Under the pieces are notes generated by a model. The model was not told the origin of the DNA and searched no databases. It saw only the letters and a list, made by a program, of their open reading frames with translations. The translations under genes and the position numbers were made by a program. From Ulva prolifera (taxonomy: Eukaryota > Chlorophyta > Ulvophyceae > Ulvales > Ulvaceae), in contig CM041201.1 in assembly GCA_023078555.1 (NCBI GenBank), positions 5,463,172 to 5,527,171 of the forward strand: a stretch of DNA of 64,000 nt. The letters are read 5' to 3'. Below, one piece after another: positions 26,366 through 39,337 of this stretch (positions are counted from its first letter, which is position 1; the number at the start of each line of letters is the position of its first letter).

Positions 26366-29300
26366 TCAAGCAGCCGTTGCTGCATTCATTCCAGGGAACT
26401 GAGACATTCGTGAGGTCAAAACGACGTCACTGTCCCGGGTATCATCTTTGCCAGGAAGTGGACCCATGAGCTCCAAAATGTTGAGAGAGCTGTCTTCGGC
26501 CAGAAATTGCCCACATGAAGTGGGAGCCCCATCTGGTCGCAATTCAGAGTATGTGAAGTTTCCCACCGCTGTGTCTTCTAGCTTGCGCAATGTCGCATCT
26601 TCTGACTGCCGCAGTGAACTTCGCCGTGGCAGGCTCTGTGCAAGCCGTGGTGCATCCTGCCGAATCAGCAACTGCAAGCCACACCGTCCATCAAACACAA
26701 CAGCTCAGCATGATCTGATGCAAAGCAGGAGTGAGTAGCAGGGGTTTTGCCACTGAGCGTGATGGAGCACAATCGATTCACCTGAAAGAAGCATGGCTCA
26801 TAAGCTGATGATTGAGCCATAGTGCCAACGATACTGCTAACAGCACAAATGGTCTCCTTAACGCACTTGAAGGCACTGAAATCTGTGATCCCAGAACTTT
26901 ATGACAATGCACCATAAATTTGTGATGATCTGCATAGCATGATCCAGTTCCATGGCAGCGACAACAGAACGGACCGAAGGAGCGTAGATACGCTGCACGA
27001 GCCCTTTGGCACGAAGACTGGAGATGGCAGATGGATTGTCCCACACCAAGCGCTCCCTGAACATCTGCCGTAGTTCTGCGTCAGTCTTCAAGGATGCGGC
27101 CACAAAAGCCTCTTGATCAAACACCAACCAAAAGCAGCGCTTGGAGTCCACCAAGGTGGGTGCACATTCACAACGATCTCTCCGAGAAACCAGATCCGAT
27201 AATCTGCGAACAGCTCCATATCATGGCAAAATTGACATATCTACCCATGCTGCATGCCTATAAACAGCCCTTGAACAACAATTGACAATAATGCTACACA
27301 TTGGGATCAATGTTACGCCACCATAAAACCAGTGCCTGTATCAATGCGACACTCTGTTTAGCATGCAGAATTGTATGTTAGGCTTGTGGTATAGCTCGGC
27401 CTCGGTGAGCCTATTCTGATGAAGTGCCATACCGGTTGTATGTGTAATGAAGCACTCCTGCCTGAGGATGGGTGTATGTCTCATGGCTGCCATTGTAGCT
27501 TTGCCAGCGATGGGCACCATGTGATCTCAAACCAGGCAAAACACGCGCCAAGCTCTTGCCATTGCTGTAAGCCACAAAATAGTTCGGATTGCCATGTGAT
27601 ATCTCTTTGTAGTGCTGCATCATAGGTGTCCTATCAATATGATCCACTGCGACCTTGAACAGTGTCACCTCCTTTGCTGGATCCACAACATTCTCATGCT
27701 CCGGGAGAGCTTCGTAATTTGGAAACATTACAGAGTGCACCTGCAAGTATGTGGGTCTTGCATCGACACGTTCGGCATGTGGACATGCAGGTGCAGCCGT
27801 CCATGGGCAGTGATCTGTTTGGGGCAGGATGGTGCCCCTGTCTGCTCTGTGATAAGGAAGAGGTTGTGCCCGACATATGGCATGACGAAAGGAAGCAAAG
27901 CTGCCCTTGTGGCCATCAAAATCCAAAGCATGAAAATCTTCATGTGTGGCTGAAGCACACCCCAATTCAGCCAAACAGGAGCTAATTGTAGCAAGAGCGC
28001 ACCTCGTTGGACACTGAACCCAGCACCTCATGCATTGAGAAGCTTGGGCTACTAGCAGGGTAGAGTAGCTCATCTGTGTCAATGTGCCCTATCCATGCTG
28101 CGCCATCCACTCGCGCCTGGTTGATAGCAACTGCAATACACTCATGTGATCACAGCACTGCAGATGCGCACGTCTGTGTCTGATACCAGAGGCGCAAAGG
28201 GGCACACAAAATGTCCAATACAGCACCGTTTTCAAATGTGCTTGACAGTACCAGAATCATGTACAGGTCGATACTGACGCCTACCCAGAAATCTTCACTG
28301 GAAAAGCTAGAACAAGCCACCCAGATTCTGTGGTAGAAATGCAATATAGAAAGAGTTTTGAGGAATTGGAATGGGGCACAAACTCCTCGAGTCTCCTACA
28401 CGATCACACCTGCCATGTTTATGCTTTGCTTCACAAAAAGCTCCCCGTTGCACGGCTGGCCAAAAAACTTCGAAAGCCAGTGCTCGTGATGTGAACGGTC
28501 GTGATCATGCCACCATTGGAGCTTTTGATTACGCAGAAAAACCTGCACCAGGTTGTCTTGACTTCCAACAGGTGCTGATGAACTTGGCCAGATCTCGTTC
28601 ATTGCAAGACGCAGTCCTAAGAGAGCCTCACGGAGGTGAACCGCATCAGATAGAACGGACAACACACGCGAGTTCAGCAGTCGACACCTTGACCCCAACG
28701 AGCGCCCTCAGCGCATCAACCACATCCGGATCCTGAGCGTGACCTTCAACGAAAAAGTAGAACAGCGAAAAACCAAGCAGCTGGTGATATCGTATCCACT
28801 GCATAATCCTGGGTAGAGGCTCGTTTGTTGAGCATGTGATGGCCAACAGTGGCAGATGCGCTGGACACCATGTCTGTATTGCACCCGGGTAATCCTCATC
28901 TAATGCCCCAGCCTGATTGCCATCATGTGCTATTCCCATGCGACGTGATGGTGGCCCCGATAGCTCATGTCCTGGCAGCTGTCCAGATACCTCTGCTGAT
29001 GACGGGTGCAGTACTTGTGGGGGTTCGGTCATCTGCAACATCATAATGCATGCACGTAAGCAGACACCCAAGATCACCAGCTACTTGAACAAATCACAAG
29101 TTATCACAGACACATTCACGCTTCTGGCAGCTTATGATTGGAGACTATGATTCAGACAGACCATGTGTTTCACATCGCCAAACGGGAAGAATGCGTCATG
29201 CCAGAAACATTTACGACTATGTATATATATATACATGTACCTGACACTTAGCAGCACACCAAATGCAAGTACTGGCATCATAGATTTGGCATCGCTGCAA

Positions 29301-29587
29301 AGATGTCGCAACACGTCGGATTGCGACAGCAACGCAATTGCGCAACGAGCACAATAACGCGCACGGGTGCAAGCAAGAGCATGCAGCAGCTTTGATCAAC
29401 GCTACATTTTCCCAAGATAGCAATGTGCATGCAAAATTACCACTGTGATTAGACGTTTAACACGGTCCACAAAGAACAAAGGTCGGGGGTTCAGGACCTG
29501 GCACAACGCGGCGTAGAGAGCGATGAGCAGCAGCGTCGCAGCTGTTGCGATCATGGCTTGCATGCTCATGCTTGCTGCTCCTTTCAT
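26366..29587 (-). CDS. Golgi-type glycosyltransferase, GT92/DUF23-like, 7 exons, 567 aa
   Basis: Exons on the minus strand: 29587-29441, 29032-28688, 28542-28410, 28130-28003, 27740-27433, 27203-26867, 26671-26366. All six introns are GT-AG and in phase. A hydrophobic N-terminal segment (about residues 12-30) after a short N-tail fits a type II signal anchor, which would place the catalytic domain in the Golgi lumen. The catalytic part has LPLLAITCSTNEPLPRIMQW, YHQLLGFSLFYFFVEG, QPCNGELFVKQS and a D-x-D in HIDTDELLYP at about residues 224-233. It also has LHYTYNRLSDLVSRRDRC and a Cys-rich region. These match plant proteins of the GT92/DUF23 type. Donor and acceptor sugars are not known from sequence. 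The last exon has no family match and rests on phase and splice motifs only. The gene is divergent from NSUN5. Confidence 0.82.
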
Positions 29588-30293
29588 TTGTGTGCCTATT
29601 CCGCAAACATGATGCTCACATCGAATTCATCATATCGGCATCCACCCGATCAGCAGGCCGGATCGCTGCACTCAAAATCTATGCCGTGACAATACACAGT
29701 GCCAGACTTCTACCACCATGCCACCTGTTCAGGCGTACACTGGCAAAATTGACATGCTCAGGCGTATATGGCTCGAACGATACTACATCGCACGATCATC
29801 ATGACACTCGGCGATGAACATACCACGAACTGCATGATGCTAAGCCAGGTACTCTGTCATCACCATAGACACAAGTAGCCGCGTAGCGTGACCAGTGTCG
29901 CGGGGACGTGCGATGCGTGGACAGCGGAGGCAAATCGTTTCGATGTAATGCATGAACAGTGCACCACTTCCGAGCGTGTGTTGGCAACACCTGTGGCTTG
30001 AAAAACCATACAGCTTGACAACGCCATATCAATATCGGTGTGAGGCGCAGTAGGCACTGCTGTAGGCTTAATTCATGCTGTGCATCGTTTAGTCCCACAT
30101 CGTGCTGTGCTATCCCATGGACCTGCTGCAGCGATTCGTAAAGTGCATGCTAGTCTGACGCCACGGATATCAGCAGGCGTTGTGGTATCTTTGTTCAGGA
30201 CAAGGATAAGCTTCCAATCGTTGAAGCGCACGCATCACAACCCGACGGCACGGAAGCTGTGCTCTATTCGTTGTGACCAGGTATTACATTAGA
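29588..30293. other. Divergent promoter interval between glycosyltransferase and NSUN5
   Basis: These 706 bp separate two divergent start codons and should hold both promoters. No TATA or regulatory motif was certain enough to call. A TA-rich run at 29222-29232 lies just outside, in the glycosyltransferase's first intron. Confidence 0.4.
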
Positions 30294-32450
30294 ATGAAGA
30301 AACGAAAAAGGGGCATCCTCGGCCCACCGGCACATCAGAAAAGGCTCAAGGGCAGTCCGCCCCCCGAAGGCAGGCGATTCGCCGCCGCAGGCTCACGTGC
30401 TTCCCGGACGGCTCAGGGATGCATAATTAAGTCACAATTGCAGCAGCAGTGCTCGGTGATCGTGGGTAAGCTGTTGTGCGCGGCAAAGACTGGTGCCTCA
30501 GGGGGAACGGTGAAAGGCCTGTGCCTGGCCCCCCACATACTGCATAAACGAGCTGTATACGCTGTTGTATGTGAGACTCTGAAGCACGCTCCATTGCTAA
30601 CCAAGATCCTTGACTCGAGCGGATTTCTGAACGTGCATCCTTGGGTGCGCACAAGTGCCAGCTTTGTTCTGTCCGTCTGCACTCCTGTGATGTTGTGAAG
30701 AACCGCATATCATCAAGTGCGTTACAGATCCACATTGGAGCGGCTCTAGTGCTTCTATACGATCACCTCCTGGGACAAGGGGTCAAGGCTCATGGGAAAG
30801 TGGAGCGGGCTGTGTTGTCATATTCTGTTGCTTTCAAGCAACAGGAAGAACAGCTTCTGGCGGCACACCCTGGCGCTGTTTCATTGTCCGAACTTATTCC
30901 TCAGGAACAGCAGCACAAAGGTGATGAGACGCAGTCACAGGCATGTCGGTACATCCGATGCAATACAATTGTGACAACAACCAAAGACGTTGTCAGACGG
31001 CTGCATCAGCCGCCGTCTTCATGGTCATCAAGGCACCAGCACCACACTGCGGTGGAAGACATTCATCATGAGCCGGGCATGCCAACCGTGTTGGCGGTGC
31101 CTGTAGGTGTGATTGTTTATGATCACCCAATGGTCACAGCCGGACAAGTGGTTATACAGGTGCTTTATTGGCCTTTTTTTGTGATATGTGTTCACACTGG
31201 TGGTATAGCAACAGAAATTTTCTGCATTCCATCCTTAATACCTGTTTTGCAGTGATGATGTGTTGATCCAATTGTGATGTCCAGGTTTAGCTGTGTGATG
31301 CAGGGACGCTCATCGTGCATGCCAGCACATGCCCTATCACCTCAGCCAGGGTGGACCATCTTGGATTGCTGTGCTGCCCCAGGAAACAAGACAACGCAAA
31401 TTGCTGCAATGGTTGGTAAAAAAGGCACTGTCATAGCATGCGAAAAAGATCAAGCACGCTGTGAACTGCTTCGACGTACTGTTGCTCGGTGTCAAGCTTC
31501 AAATGTGCAGGTCACTCACCAGGTGAGTCTACAAGGTTCTGAGTAAAACGAACCTCTCTGCAGCATTAGTCCTGATGATGGGCATCCAACATCGGCTTGC
31601 AGATGCATGTTGTGTTGCTTTGCATCATCAATGGGAAGGGTTGAGTTAGCAGCATCTGCACGTGGTGTTTGCTTTAGTTTACCCCTTCAACATTAAGCAG
31701 ATGTCTTCATGGGGTTTCCTTTGATCTCGTCTTGCCCTGCCAAGTTCATGGTATTCAAATCTGAGGATGCCAGTTCGTGGATAGGCATACAGATGCTTTG
31801 CATCGCAAGGTCTTGCGCACCACAGCCTTGCGGACCAATGTCACTTTCCCACACCGATTTGGCTGCAGCCGTGCACAGCGTGCAGGCCGATGGCTCATAT
31901 CTCACACTGTAACTTTATTATGCAGGATTTTTTGAAAGTTGATCCACACTCCAAAGATTTTATGGGCGTTCAGGCGATCCTTTTGGACCCATCTTGCAGC
32001 GGATCTGGAACGATGAGTTCGCGAATGGATTATTTGATACCTCAAAGTGTGGGCCAGCCAGATGTCGTCACAGTAGACGCTCTGCACAATTCCAGTGATT
32101 TCCCGGGGCCAATCAGCAGTGGTACCAAACGCGTCAAGTCGCTGGCCTCTTTCCAAACACGTGCACTGCAACATGCACTGTCCTTTCCTAATGTTCGCCG
32201 GGTGGTGTATTCAACGTGTAGTGTGTACGTAGAAGAGAATGAGAATGTGATTGCAGCAGTGATGCCTGACGCGGAAGCTGCGGGGTTGTATCTGGATCAT
32301 GCGTTACCTTTTTGGCACAGACGCGGCTTGTCGGCATTGTTTCCATGGGCCGAAAAAGTCGTACGAGTGCATCCTGAGTTGGACGGCGGTGATGGATTCT
32401 TTGTTGCTGTCTTTCAACGCAACAGTTGCAATCCTGACTGGTCCACTTGA
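30294..32450 (+). CDS. NSUN5: rRNA cytosine-C5 methyltransferase NSUN5/Rcm1, 4 exons, 508 aa
   Basis: Exons: 30294-30644, 30728-31159, 31304-31522, 31926-32450. All splice junctions fall in phase 0 and the frame closes to 509 codons including the stop. The N-terminus is very basic (MKKRKRG), as expected for a nucleolar protein. Family segments are KGLCLAPHILHKRAVYAVVCETLKH, CRYIRCNTI, the SAM motif LDCCAAPGNKT at residues 281-291, motif IV DPSCSGSG with Cys358, and motif VI TCSVYVEENE with Cys432. These two cysteines are the conserved pair used in catalysis and product release in NOP2/Sun enzymes. NSUN5 methylates one cytosine in large-subunit rRNA. The gene converges on the TPR7-like gene with a 234-bp gap. 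Confidence 0.92.
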
Positions 32451-32684
32451 TTTGAACATGCTGGTTGCAGTTCTACCGACTGACTTGTAACGAAAATGTA
32501 AAGCCTTAATCGCTGTCAACACGTCTGCAACCTGCTTGGTGTGCTACTTCCTGCCTCCGTTATTAATACGCGGAAACGCACACAATCAATAGTCATGCAG
32601 TGCATTACATTGCCACATGGGACTATTCTTGCACAATCACAAGAGTATCCAGAGAACACGGTGTATGTCGGCAGCATAATCAGA

Positions 32685-34828
32685 TCACATAATGCCAATG
32701 AACCTCAGGGCGACTGCAACCACGAGCAGCACTACTGAGACGAGGGCAACTGGATTTTTCAATAACCACTCAGTAACACAGAGAACCTTGGCCCGAGCTT
32801 GTGCCAGTACTGAGATGCCACCTAGCAGCACGCCCATGACTCGATCATCTGCGCCTTTCATCTGCTGAGCCATGCGGCGCGCGTCTTCATCTGTCATGTT
32901 GGGCTTGTTCATCTTCATCAAATTAGCCAGCTGCCCTTCATCCATCTGCTTCATCATGCTGATAGCTTGCTTCATGGCTTTTGGATCCTTCAGCATATCA
33001 GCCATACCCCCCACATCCATGGCAGCTTTTTTGCCAGCACCAGCTTGTACAGGAAAAGGGGGAGAAGAGGTCTGGTTTGTAGAAGAGGCCATCTCTTGCA
33101 TACGCTGCAACTCTTGTGGAGTCATGCTTTTCATCAGCTCCGCAGATTGCTGCATTGTAGAAATGATGAACTGAAGGTTGTAGCTGGCCTTGACCAACAC
33201 ATGGAGCACTTCAGCTGCCCCAGGAGCTCACCACAATTCATGACCATTGAGAAGTGCAGACGCACTTGAACTCAGATTTGATCACAGCACTATGTACTGC
33301 TTTGCGACGAGGTCATGGTGTTGGGGAAAAGTCAAACAGCGCATGGGTAGAGCATTGGGACCGTCCAGCTTGGTCAGATTTGGGCACGTCATGAGGTTCA
33401 GGCTGAAGCAGAGTGATGCAGAGGTTCAACAATCTAAATCTAAAGCCACAACATGCAAGACGAACAAATTCACACTGCAAGAGTTTCAAAAATCATTTTG
33501 AGATCTGGAAGTTCAGGGGACAAACCTTCAACAGTTCAGGACTAATGGCGGCACCAGGAGGCATCATGCCAGAATCTGCAGCCGCTTTGGCCATGAGTTC
33601 TATTTGCTCTGGGCTCATGTTCCGCATCATGTCAACTGCAACAGCAGGATTCATGGATGCTGCACCGGCAGCTCCAAATGCATGACTTGGACCTGCTCCG
33701 CTGCTGTGAAGCTGTTCGCTCATTGCCATCATGTCATTGAGTTGCTTTGGGTCCATCCCGCGCATCATCTCTGCCATCTGCACACCTAAATTGGTGATAT
33801 AAGCTCATCACGTGTTGGGGAATGTTGTGCCACGCTGCATGCTATGCCGCACACACACCTGTTTCGCCATTTTGCCATCCATTTCGGGCATTCCTGCGGC
33901 CTTTGCTGAGTGACGGAGATTCTCTTCTGACATATTGCACATAGCATCCAGCCGTGCCCGAGAAGCATCATCGCTGCGATTCCCTAGTGTTGAATCAGAA
34001 TTGATGCCCGGTGGCGCACTAGCCATGGTAGACTGCCCTGGCACATGGGTGTCTGAGAGGACTTCCTCAATAGTCACACTACCATCATTATATGACAGTG
34101 GGGCAGGCTCAGAGGCATCAGGGTACTCTTCAAGACCCCTGTTTGCTTCTGCCAGTTTCGCCTCGATCAGAGCCTGTTGTGCAGTGTCATCCAACGGGCA
34201 TAATTGTGATGCCTGCTGCAAATCCTGAACAGAGAATCTATAATCTCTCAGGCCTAAACGTGCTTGCCCCCGCCTGTAGAGAGCTTTGAGGTTTGGACCG
34301 CCTGCAAGCGAGGAGTGGGTGTGGCTTGATTACTTGCGCTGCACACATTCATGCGTTTCTGGTGATCACCACATCTTGTGCAACGGTCAGTGTCAGCACA
34401 AGGGTACACAGGGAGACCGCACGCATGAGCACTTGCGAGCAAATCTTCTCACAGTCAAGCCACTGTTCAAGTTTTAAATGACAGATCGCCTTGTTCAGTT
34501 CACAGCTTGTTATCAGTGATAGCGCTTCTTCACATGATTGCTCAGCAAGGTTTTCCAAAGCTTTGTCGTACTTCACCAAGGCACTAGCATGGTTGCCTGC
34601 TTTATGTAGAGCATTTCCATCCTCTTTGAGCGCACGGGCGCCAGACAAATGGTATGCAGCTTGGCTAGACTGTGAAGCTGCCCCAGGTGAGCCACCAATT
34701 CCCATGTTCGAGACCATACGCTGCATATGTTCCATCTGATCGGGTGACATTTGGCTCACCATCTGTCTCATATTTGCCATTTGCTCTGGACTCATATTGC
34801 GCATCATATTCTGAGCTTGTTCCATCAT
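32685..34828 (-). CDS. OEP61/TPR7-like TPR chaperone receptor with C-terminal anchor, 4 exons, ~526 aa
   Basis: Exons on the minus strand: 34828-34408, 34301-33859, 33777-33526, 33149-32685. The phases close. The N-terminus repeats Met-rich units of the type MSPEQMANMRQMVSQMSPDQMEHM. A TPR block follows (ARALKEDGNALHKAGNHASALVKYDKAL, then LKALYRRGQARLGLRDY), which contains Lys and Arg positions like a carboxylate clamp for Hsp70/Hsp90 tails. Further Met-rich helical repeats come next (MRNMSPEQIELM, MTPQELQRMQEM), and the protein ends in one hydrophobic span (VALVSVVLLVVAVALRFIGIM). This layout matches Arabidopsis OEP61/TPR7, a tail-anchored receptor at the ER Sec translocon or plastid envelope. 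The frame is open further upstream to 34978, so the start may lie in another exon. The first donor is a weak GTACCC site chosen by phase. Confidence 0.8.
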
Positions 34829-35667
34829 CTGCACTGAGTGCACAATCTCAGCGTTGCCAAAGCTAGTCTTTGTGCCAGCAAGGTTGCATATCGTGTGCAC
34901 ATGGCGCATGCGGTGTACGTGCGGTGAGCCATACAGTCCAAGGTCACCACCGCGTCGAGCAAGCCAAGACTTTGACATGATGCGAACGTATATGGCATTG
35001 CTTCAGTAGGCTGCACACTTGAGGATTCATGGTGTCGCTTCTGTCAAAATTCACGATATCTGGGGCGCAGCGCCGGGGCAATGAAAAGGCACAGAAGAGC
35101 AGAAGTAATGATAATAGCTAGAAACCTGTGATAAAAAAATATATTGCAATTTCTTCACGTGTGTTCAGATGCCAGACCAACACAACTGTCCGACAAGGCG
35201 AAAAGGTGTGAATTTATGGTGGGCATCGACGAGATGACAAGGAGGCACTACGATTCGACCATGGAGACGTTACAACGATGGAGACAGTTGCACGCGAACT
35301 GAGATCACATGAGCCGAGGGCGTCGACTTGCTGAAGCGCTTTGTGCTGCGGTGTGGATCAAGAGTCAAGACGAATGCATGCTGGATGATGTTCGTCTGCA
35401 CACTGCAGGTCATGAACTATACACAGACAAGCCAATCTAAGTGGAAGAATCATGCCACATGCTTTCAAAGCTTATGTCTCGATCGCTTTGCATCAATTGG
35501 GCCTGAATCGTACATTACAGCAGCTAGGGCCCCACTTCAACATTTCACAACCGCAAAAAAAACACGGCCGCAAGCCACTGACGAGCTGGTGAGTGGCGAC
35601 AGCAGCACTCAAAAACTTTCTCAAACAAAAAGTGGCTTGTACATGTCCGCCAGGCTATGACACACTT
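34829..35667. other. Interval with no assigned gene
   Basis: The left end may include a 5' exon of the TPR protein. Plus-strand frames at 35328-35660 show no domain. The right end is the 3' flank of the SOD gene. Confidence 0.4.
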
Positions 35668-37979
35668 TTACTTGCCCTTCCGCTGTGCTTCGTCATATCT
35701 GGCAGCCGCATCTTCCCAGTTGATGACGTTCCAAATGGCTTTGAGATAGTTCGGCCTAACATTCTTATACTGCAACAGCAATAGACACTGTAAATCAACC
35801 GACTATTGAGAGTTTCGCTTTGCAGTGAAATAGGCATGCGCCAGTAATCCGCACCTGCAGATAGTATGCATGCTCCCATACATCAATGCCGAGAATAGGA
35901 TCCAATCCCTGCACATTCCCAAATTGTTGGTGTCCCCAGCACATCTTGAATAGCAACATCATACCCAGCTTTGACAAGCAAGAAGTCAATGTCCGATTCA
36001 CTACTTTGCTTCAGAGCGGATGGCACATAAATAGACTTCCGGGCTTCTACTGACCAGGGCCAAATTGTCAACCAGATGAACCTGAAAAGATACGACCGAC
36101 ATCGTCAAGTGACACAGACGACGCACTGGTGCAACATGAGCCACAGTATCCTGATTAGCAGAGGTTATAATCGCCAGCCGTCCAGTCTCACGTTTGCACG
36201 CCAACCAGCCCCAGCCTGAGCCCTGCAGCCGCAGTCATATTGCACATCTGAGCACCCGCAGTGACCACCTTGAGTGTGTGCACGGCAGTAAATCAGATAA
36301 ATGTGAGAAATGTCTATCACACTGTTGTGATTCCAGCAGACATCCAGCGGAGGGAATTGGTTTTGCGGTGCTATCAACAGCAAATCTGCGTCCGCACATG
36401 ATACCCAACAGCATTGCATCAGCAACAATTTTCAGACAAATTTGGCTTGCAGTTCAAACGGTTTTGTCAGTGGCCAAGATTATGCTACTGAAAGATGGCA
36501 CGCGATGCTGTCGCAAGTGCACCAGTCATCAACCTCCCATAGCATGCTCACATAGCATGCACTGTACAGAAGTGTGATTACCCCGTAGCAGCTTCGACTC
36601 GATACATTAGAATGCAAGATTATCTGTCTCAAAGCCATGATAGAGCAAGTGCTGGTCTCGAATTGGGTGAGACCATAACTTGGTGCCAGTACTTCTCTGT
36701 CACGCGAGCTTGTTCAAACTGGGCTGAGGCGCGGCAGCTGCATGCACAAAGCTGTACAGGGTGGGATGTATGGACGATGTCATGTGGCATTGCGTTTGGG
36801 GACGAAAGAAAATCACCCTCGGTAAGAAGCCGAAGTTGAAAGGCCGATCATGCATGTTGTGGGTGAATTGTGTTGCGTGTCCTATCTCGAGACAGCAACA
36901 AGTTTTTTTAGACGCTAATGGCTAGAGTGAAAGTGGAATGCAAATCCATGGGCAGGCAGATTTAGGTGTTGTGGGTACTATGAAAAGATTCACTTTCCCT
37001 CAACAACCCAGTATAAATCAGACCGCCAAATTTGTTCAACACGCTGCAGACAAGGTCCTGCAAAAAGGTACCACATAAGATTGCAATTTGTTGGACATGG
37101 CATAGATCTGCTGCTACCCGCTAGACGATGCTCGAATCGAGCCAACTAGTCCAAGCTTAGTGTAGCCATACGCATGGCCATCCTGACGGCCCAGGTATGC
37201 ATACCGGCACTGTAACAATGACGCCGTGAACACGCACCTGGACCGCAGCGGATTCAGCCGACAGCTTGGATTGCAATTGCTCCATGCTTCCGAAATCACG
37301 CTTGATTGCGTCAAGAAGATTGCCTGAGCAAGGATGTGCATCCTGCATCCGTTGTTGAAGCACTTTGTGCACATGCCCCTTGTGCATGTGCCCGGCTCGA
37401 CCAGACTGGTGTAAGGGCATCGATCACAATTCGGACACACCGTGACAAATATTTCATCATGGCTGATGCTTACGCACCTTTGCAGGACAGAGATTCTTCC
37501 AGAAAATTGAGTGATTCAAGTGCCCTGCAAACAGCGCATATCTGTCTACAGTTTATAGGGGTGCGTCACAATGGTTGCTCATCACGATTAATTTCTCACA
37601 TTCAGATCTATCCAGTGGAACAGATTTGGCACATCGGTGAAGATCGCGCGAAGATAGGTGAGATAGGGCGGTCAAAAACCGAACCTCCACCGTTGAAATG
37701 TAGCGCGCTGCTGATCTTCGGGGCAGAAACAGCATCTTGCCGGCTTTCCGATTCCACCCATTGTTCTAGGGCTTTGTTGTAGTTGGTGACATACGCCTGG
37801 TGATGCTTGCTGTGGTGAAGCTCCATGATCTCAGCGGAGATATACGGCTCGAGAGCCGAGTACTCATAAGGAAGATCAGGTAGAGTCACAGCATCAGCGC
37901 CTGCGGGAAATGTTGAAGCTGCACGACTTACCGATTGGCGCCATAAGGTGGTACAGCGTGACAGGAGAGCGTGAACCAT
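35668..37979 (-). CDS. Mitochondrial manganese superoxide dismutase, 6 exons, 232 aa
   Basis: Exons on the minus strand: 37979-37685, 37524-37478, 37342-37238, 36222-36127, 35908-35855, 35769-35668. All are GT-AG and in phase. About 28 N-terminal residues ([21 protein letters not shown]...) form a basic amphipathic presequence typical of mitochondria. Mature motifs are [49 protein letters not shown] and [19 protein letters not shown]. The four metal ligands are His55, His103, Asp190 and His194. Gln173 in SANQD is the position that marks Mn rather than Fe enzymes. The protein converts superoxide to oxygen and hydrogen peroxide in the matrix. The intron at 36223-37237 is about 1 kb, the longest in the gene. 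The gene is divergent from TAF9 over 419 bp. Confidence 0.93.
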
Positions 37980-38398
37980 GGCAGTTGCACAGCCAGATGC
38001 ACACACAACAGTGCTCCCGCAACGGATGACTATGATGCACCTGCGCAACGAAAAGTTGAGGTAGTGGCGCCTACCGTATACTTATTATGGCTGTTCAGGT
38101 GCGGTCTCGCAAGGCTGCTGGCTCTCGGATAACGGGTACGCATGCATTCCACGTCCTCTGTGACAGAAATGCGCTGTCGCGGATCTCCGTCAGCCGAACA
38201 ACCAGCAGCAGACGAATCGCCAGACACAGTAAGTGCGATCTTCATCAAAGATTAGTATCCCCAGGCGCATAGTGTAGAGAAGCGTGCGCCCAGGTCATCT
38301 CCAAGGTGGCATTGAACCGGCTGGCAATGTTATTGCAAACTGATCGCGTCAGACGGCACCATGTGATTTCGTAAAGACTCTGAGCTTCTTTCGGTGCC
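37980..38398. other. Divergent promoter interval between MnSOD and TAF9
   Basis: This 419-bp interval separates two outward-facing start codons and must contain both promoters. No specific element is called. Confidence 0.5.
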
Positions 38399-39337
38399 AT
38401 GTCTTCGCCGGGAAAGTCAGGAACAACGTCATCGCGGCAGCCAACACCAAAAGCTGCTAAAGGCAGTACGTCAGGCAACAATGTTGACGATTTGCCGCGA
38501 CCTCACGTGTATGCATCAATACAGAAGCTCATCGAGAGTGTGGTGCGCGAGTTTCAGTATTGCTGGCAGACAGTGCGCCTAAGTTTTGATGGCACAAACT
38601 TCCACGGGGTCACCTCGAAACCCATGGGCAGGGTTTTGAGGAGTATGAGCCTCAAGTTGCAGACATGATTGTCGATTTCATATATTCGTATACTACGGAT
38701 GTTTTAAGAGATGCACAAGCGTTCGGGGATGCTGCTGGACAAGCCCAGGGAAAGGTCAACCTCGCCGATGTGGAGCTGGCAATTCATTCGCGCGCGGACA
38801 TGAGCTTTGCTCAATCCCCCAATCTCGAGGTGAGTTCGCTTCATCGTCCTCAAAAAATTTTGGGGAGATATCCTGCCAAATGGATACCGTCGGAAGCATG
38901 GCAGGACACTAATGGTGCAGGCACTTTTCGCGAACTCAGACCGCGTTAACTCTCAAAGTCTTCCCGACATCATCAATGCACCTGGTCTACCTCTTCCCCC
39001 AACCAACACCTTGCTGACAGCAAATGCACAGTTTCGTCGGGATGGAGATGACCCTTCCACAATAGCAGGAAGCGCTGTGCCTGCAGAACCTGTTGTCCCA
39101 GTACCATCGGGTGTGCCTCTGCCAGCCGGAGCACCTGAAGTTCGCTATACAGTGCCTGTGGTATCAGCGATGGACACAGATATGCGCGATGGTCCAGAGC
39201 AAGCCCCTAAGGTTGCACCTGTGCCTACTGTGCATTCAGCTGCGGACATCGGGGCACCGGGGCATGAACATCAAGTCGAGGCTTTGCATGATGAGGTGGA
39301 TGTTGTAGATGATGTTCCGTTCATACCACCACCTTGA
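38399..39337 (+). CDS. TAF9: TFIID subunit TAF9, 3 exons, ~252 aa
   Basis: Exons: 38399 to 38542 (or 38539), 38632-38829, 38921-39337. The junctions are phase 0. After a Ser/Pro/Lys-rich N-tail the protein has the TAF9 histone-fold region: LPRPHVYASIQKLIES, GFEEYEPQVADMIVDFIYSY, TTDVLRDAQAFGDAAG, and VNLADVELAIHSRADMSFAQSP. This is followed by the short conserved extension LPDIINAPGLPLPP. TAF9 pairs with TAF6 in TFIID and SAGA-type complexes at core promoters. The last ~80 residues are Pro/Val/Asp-rich and apparently disordered. Two alternative donors three bases apart differ only by one Val residue. Confidence 0.9.
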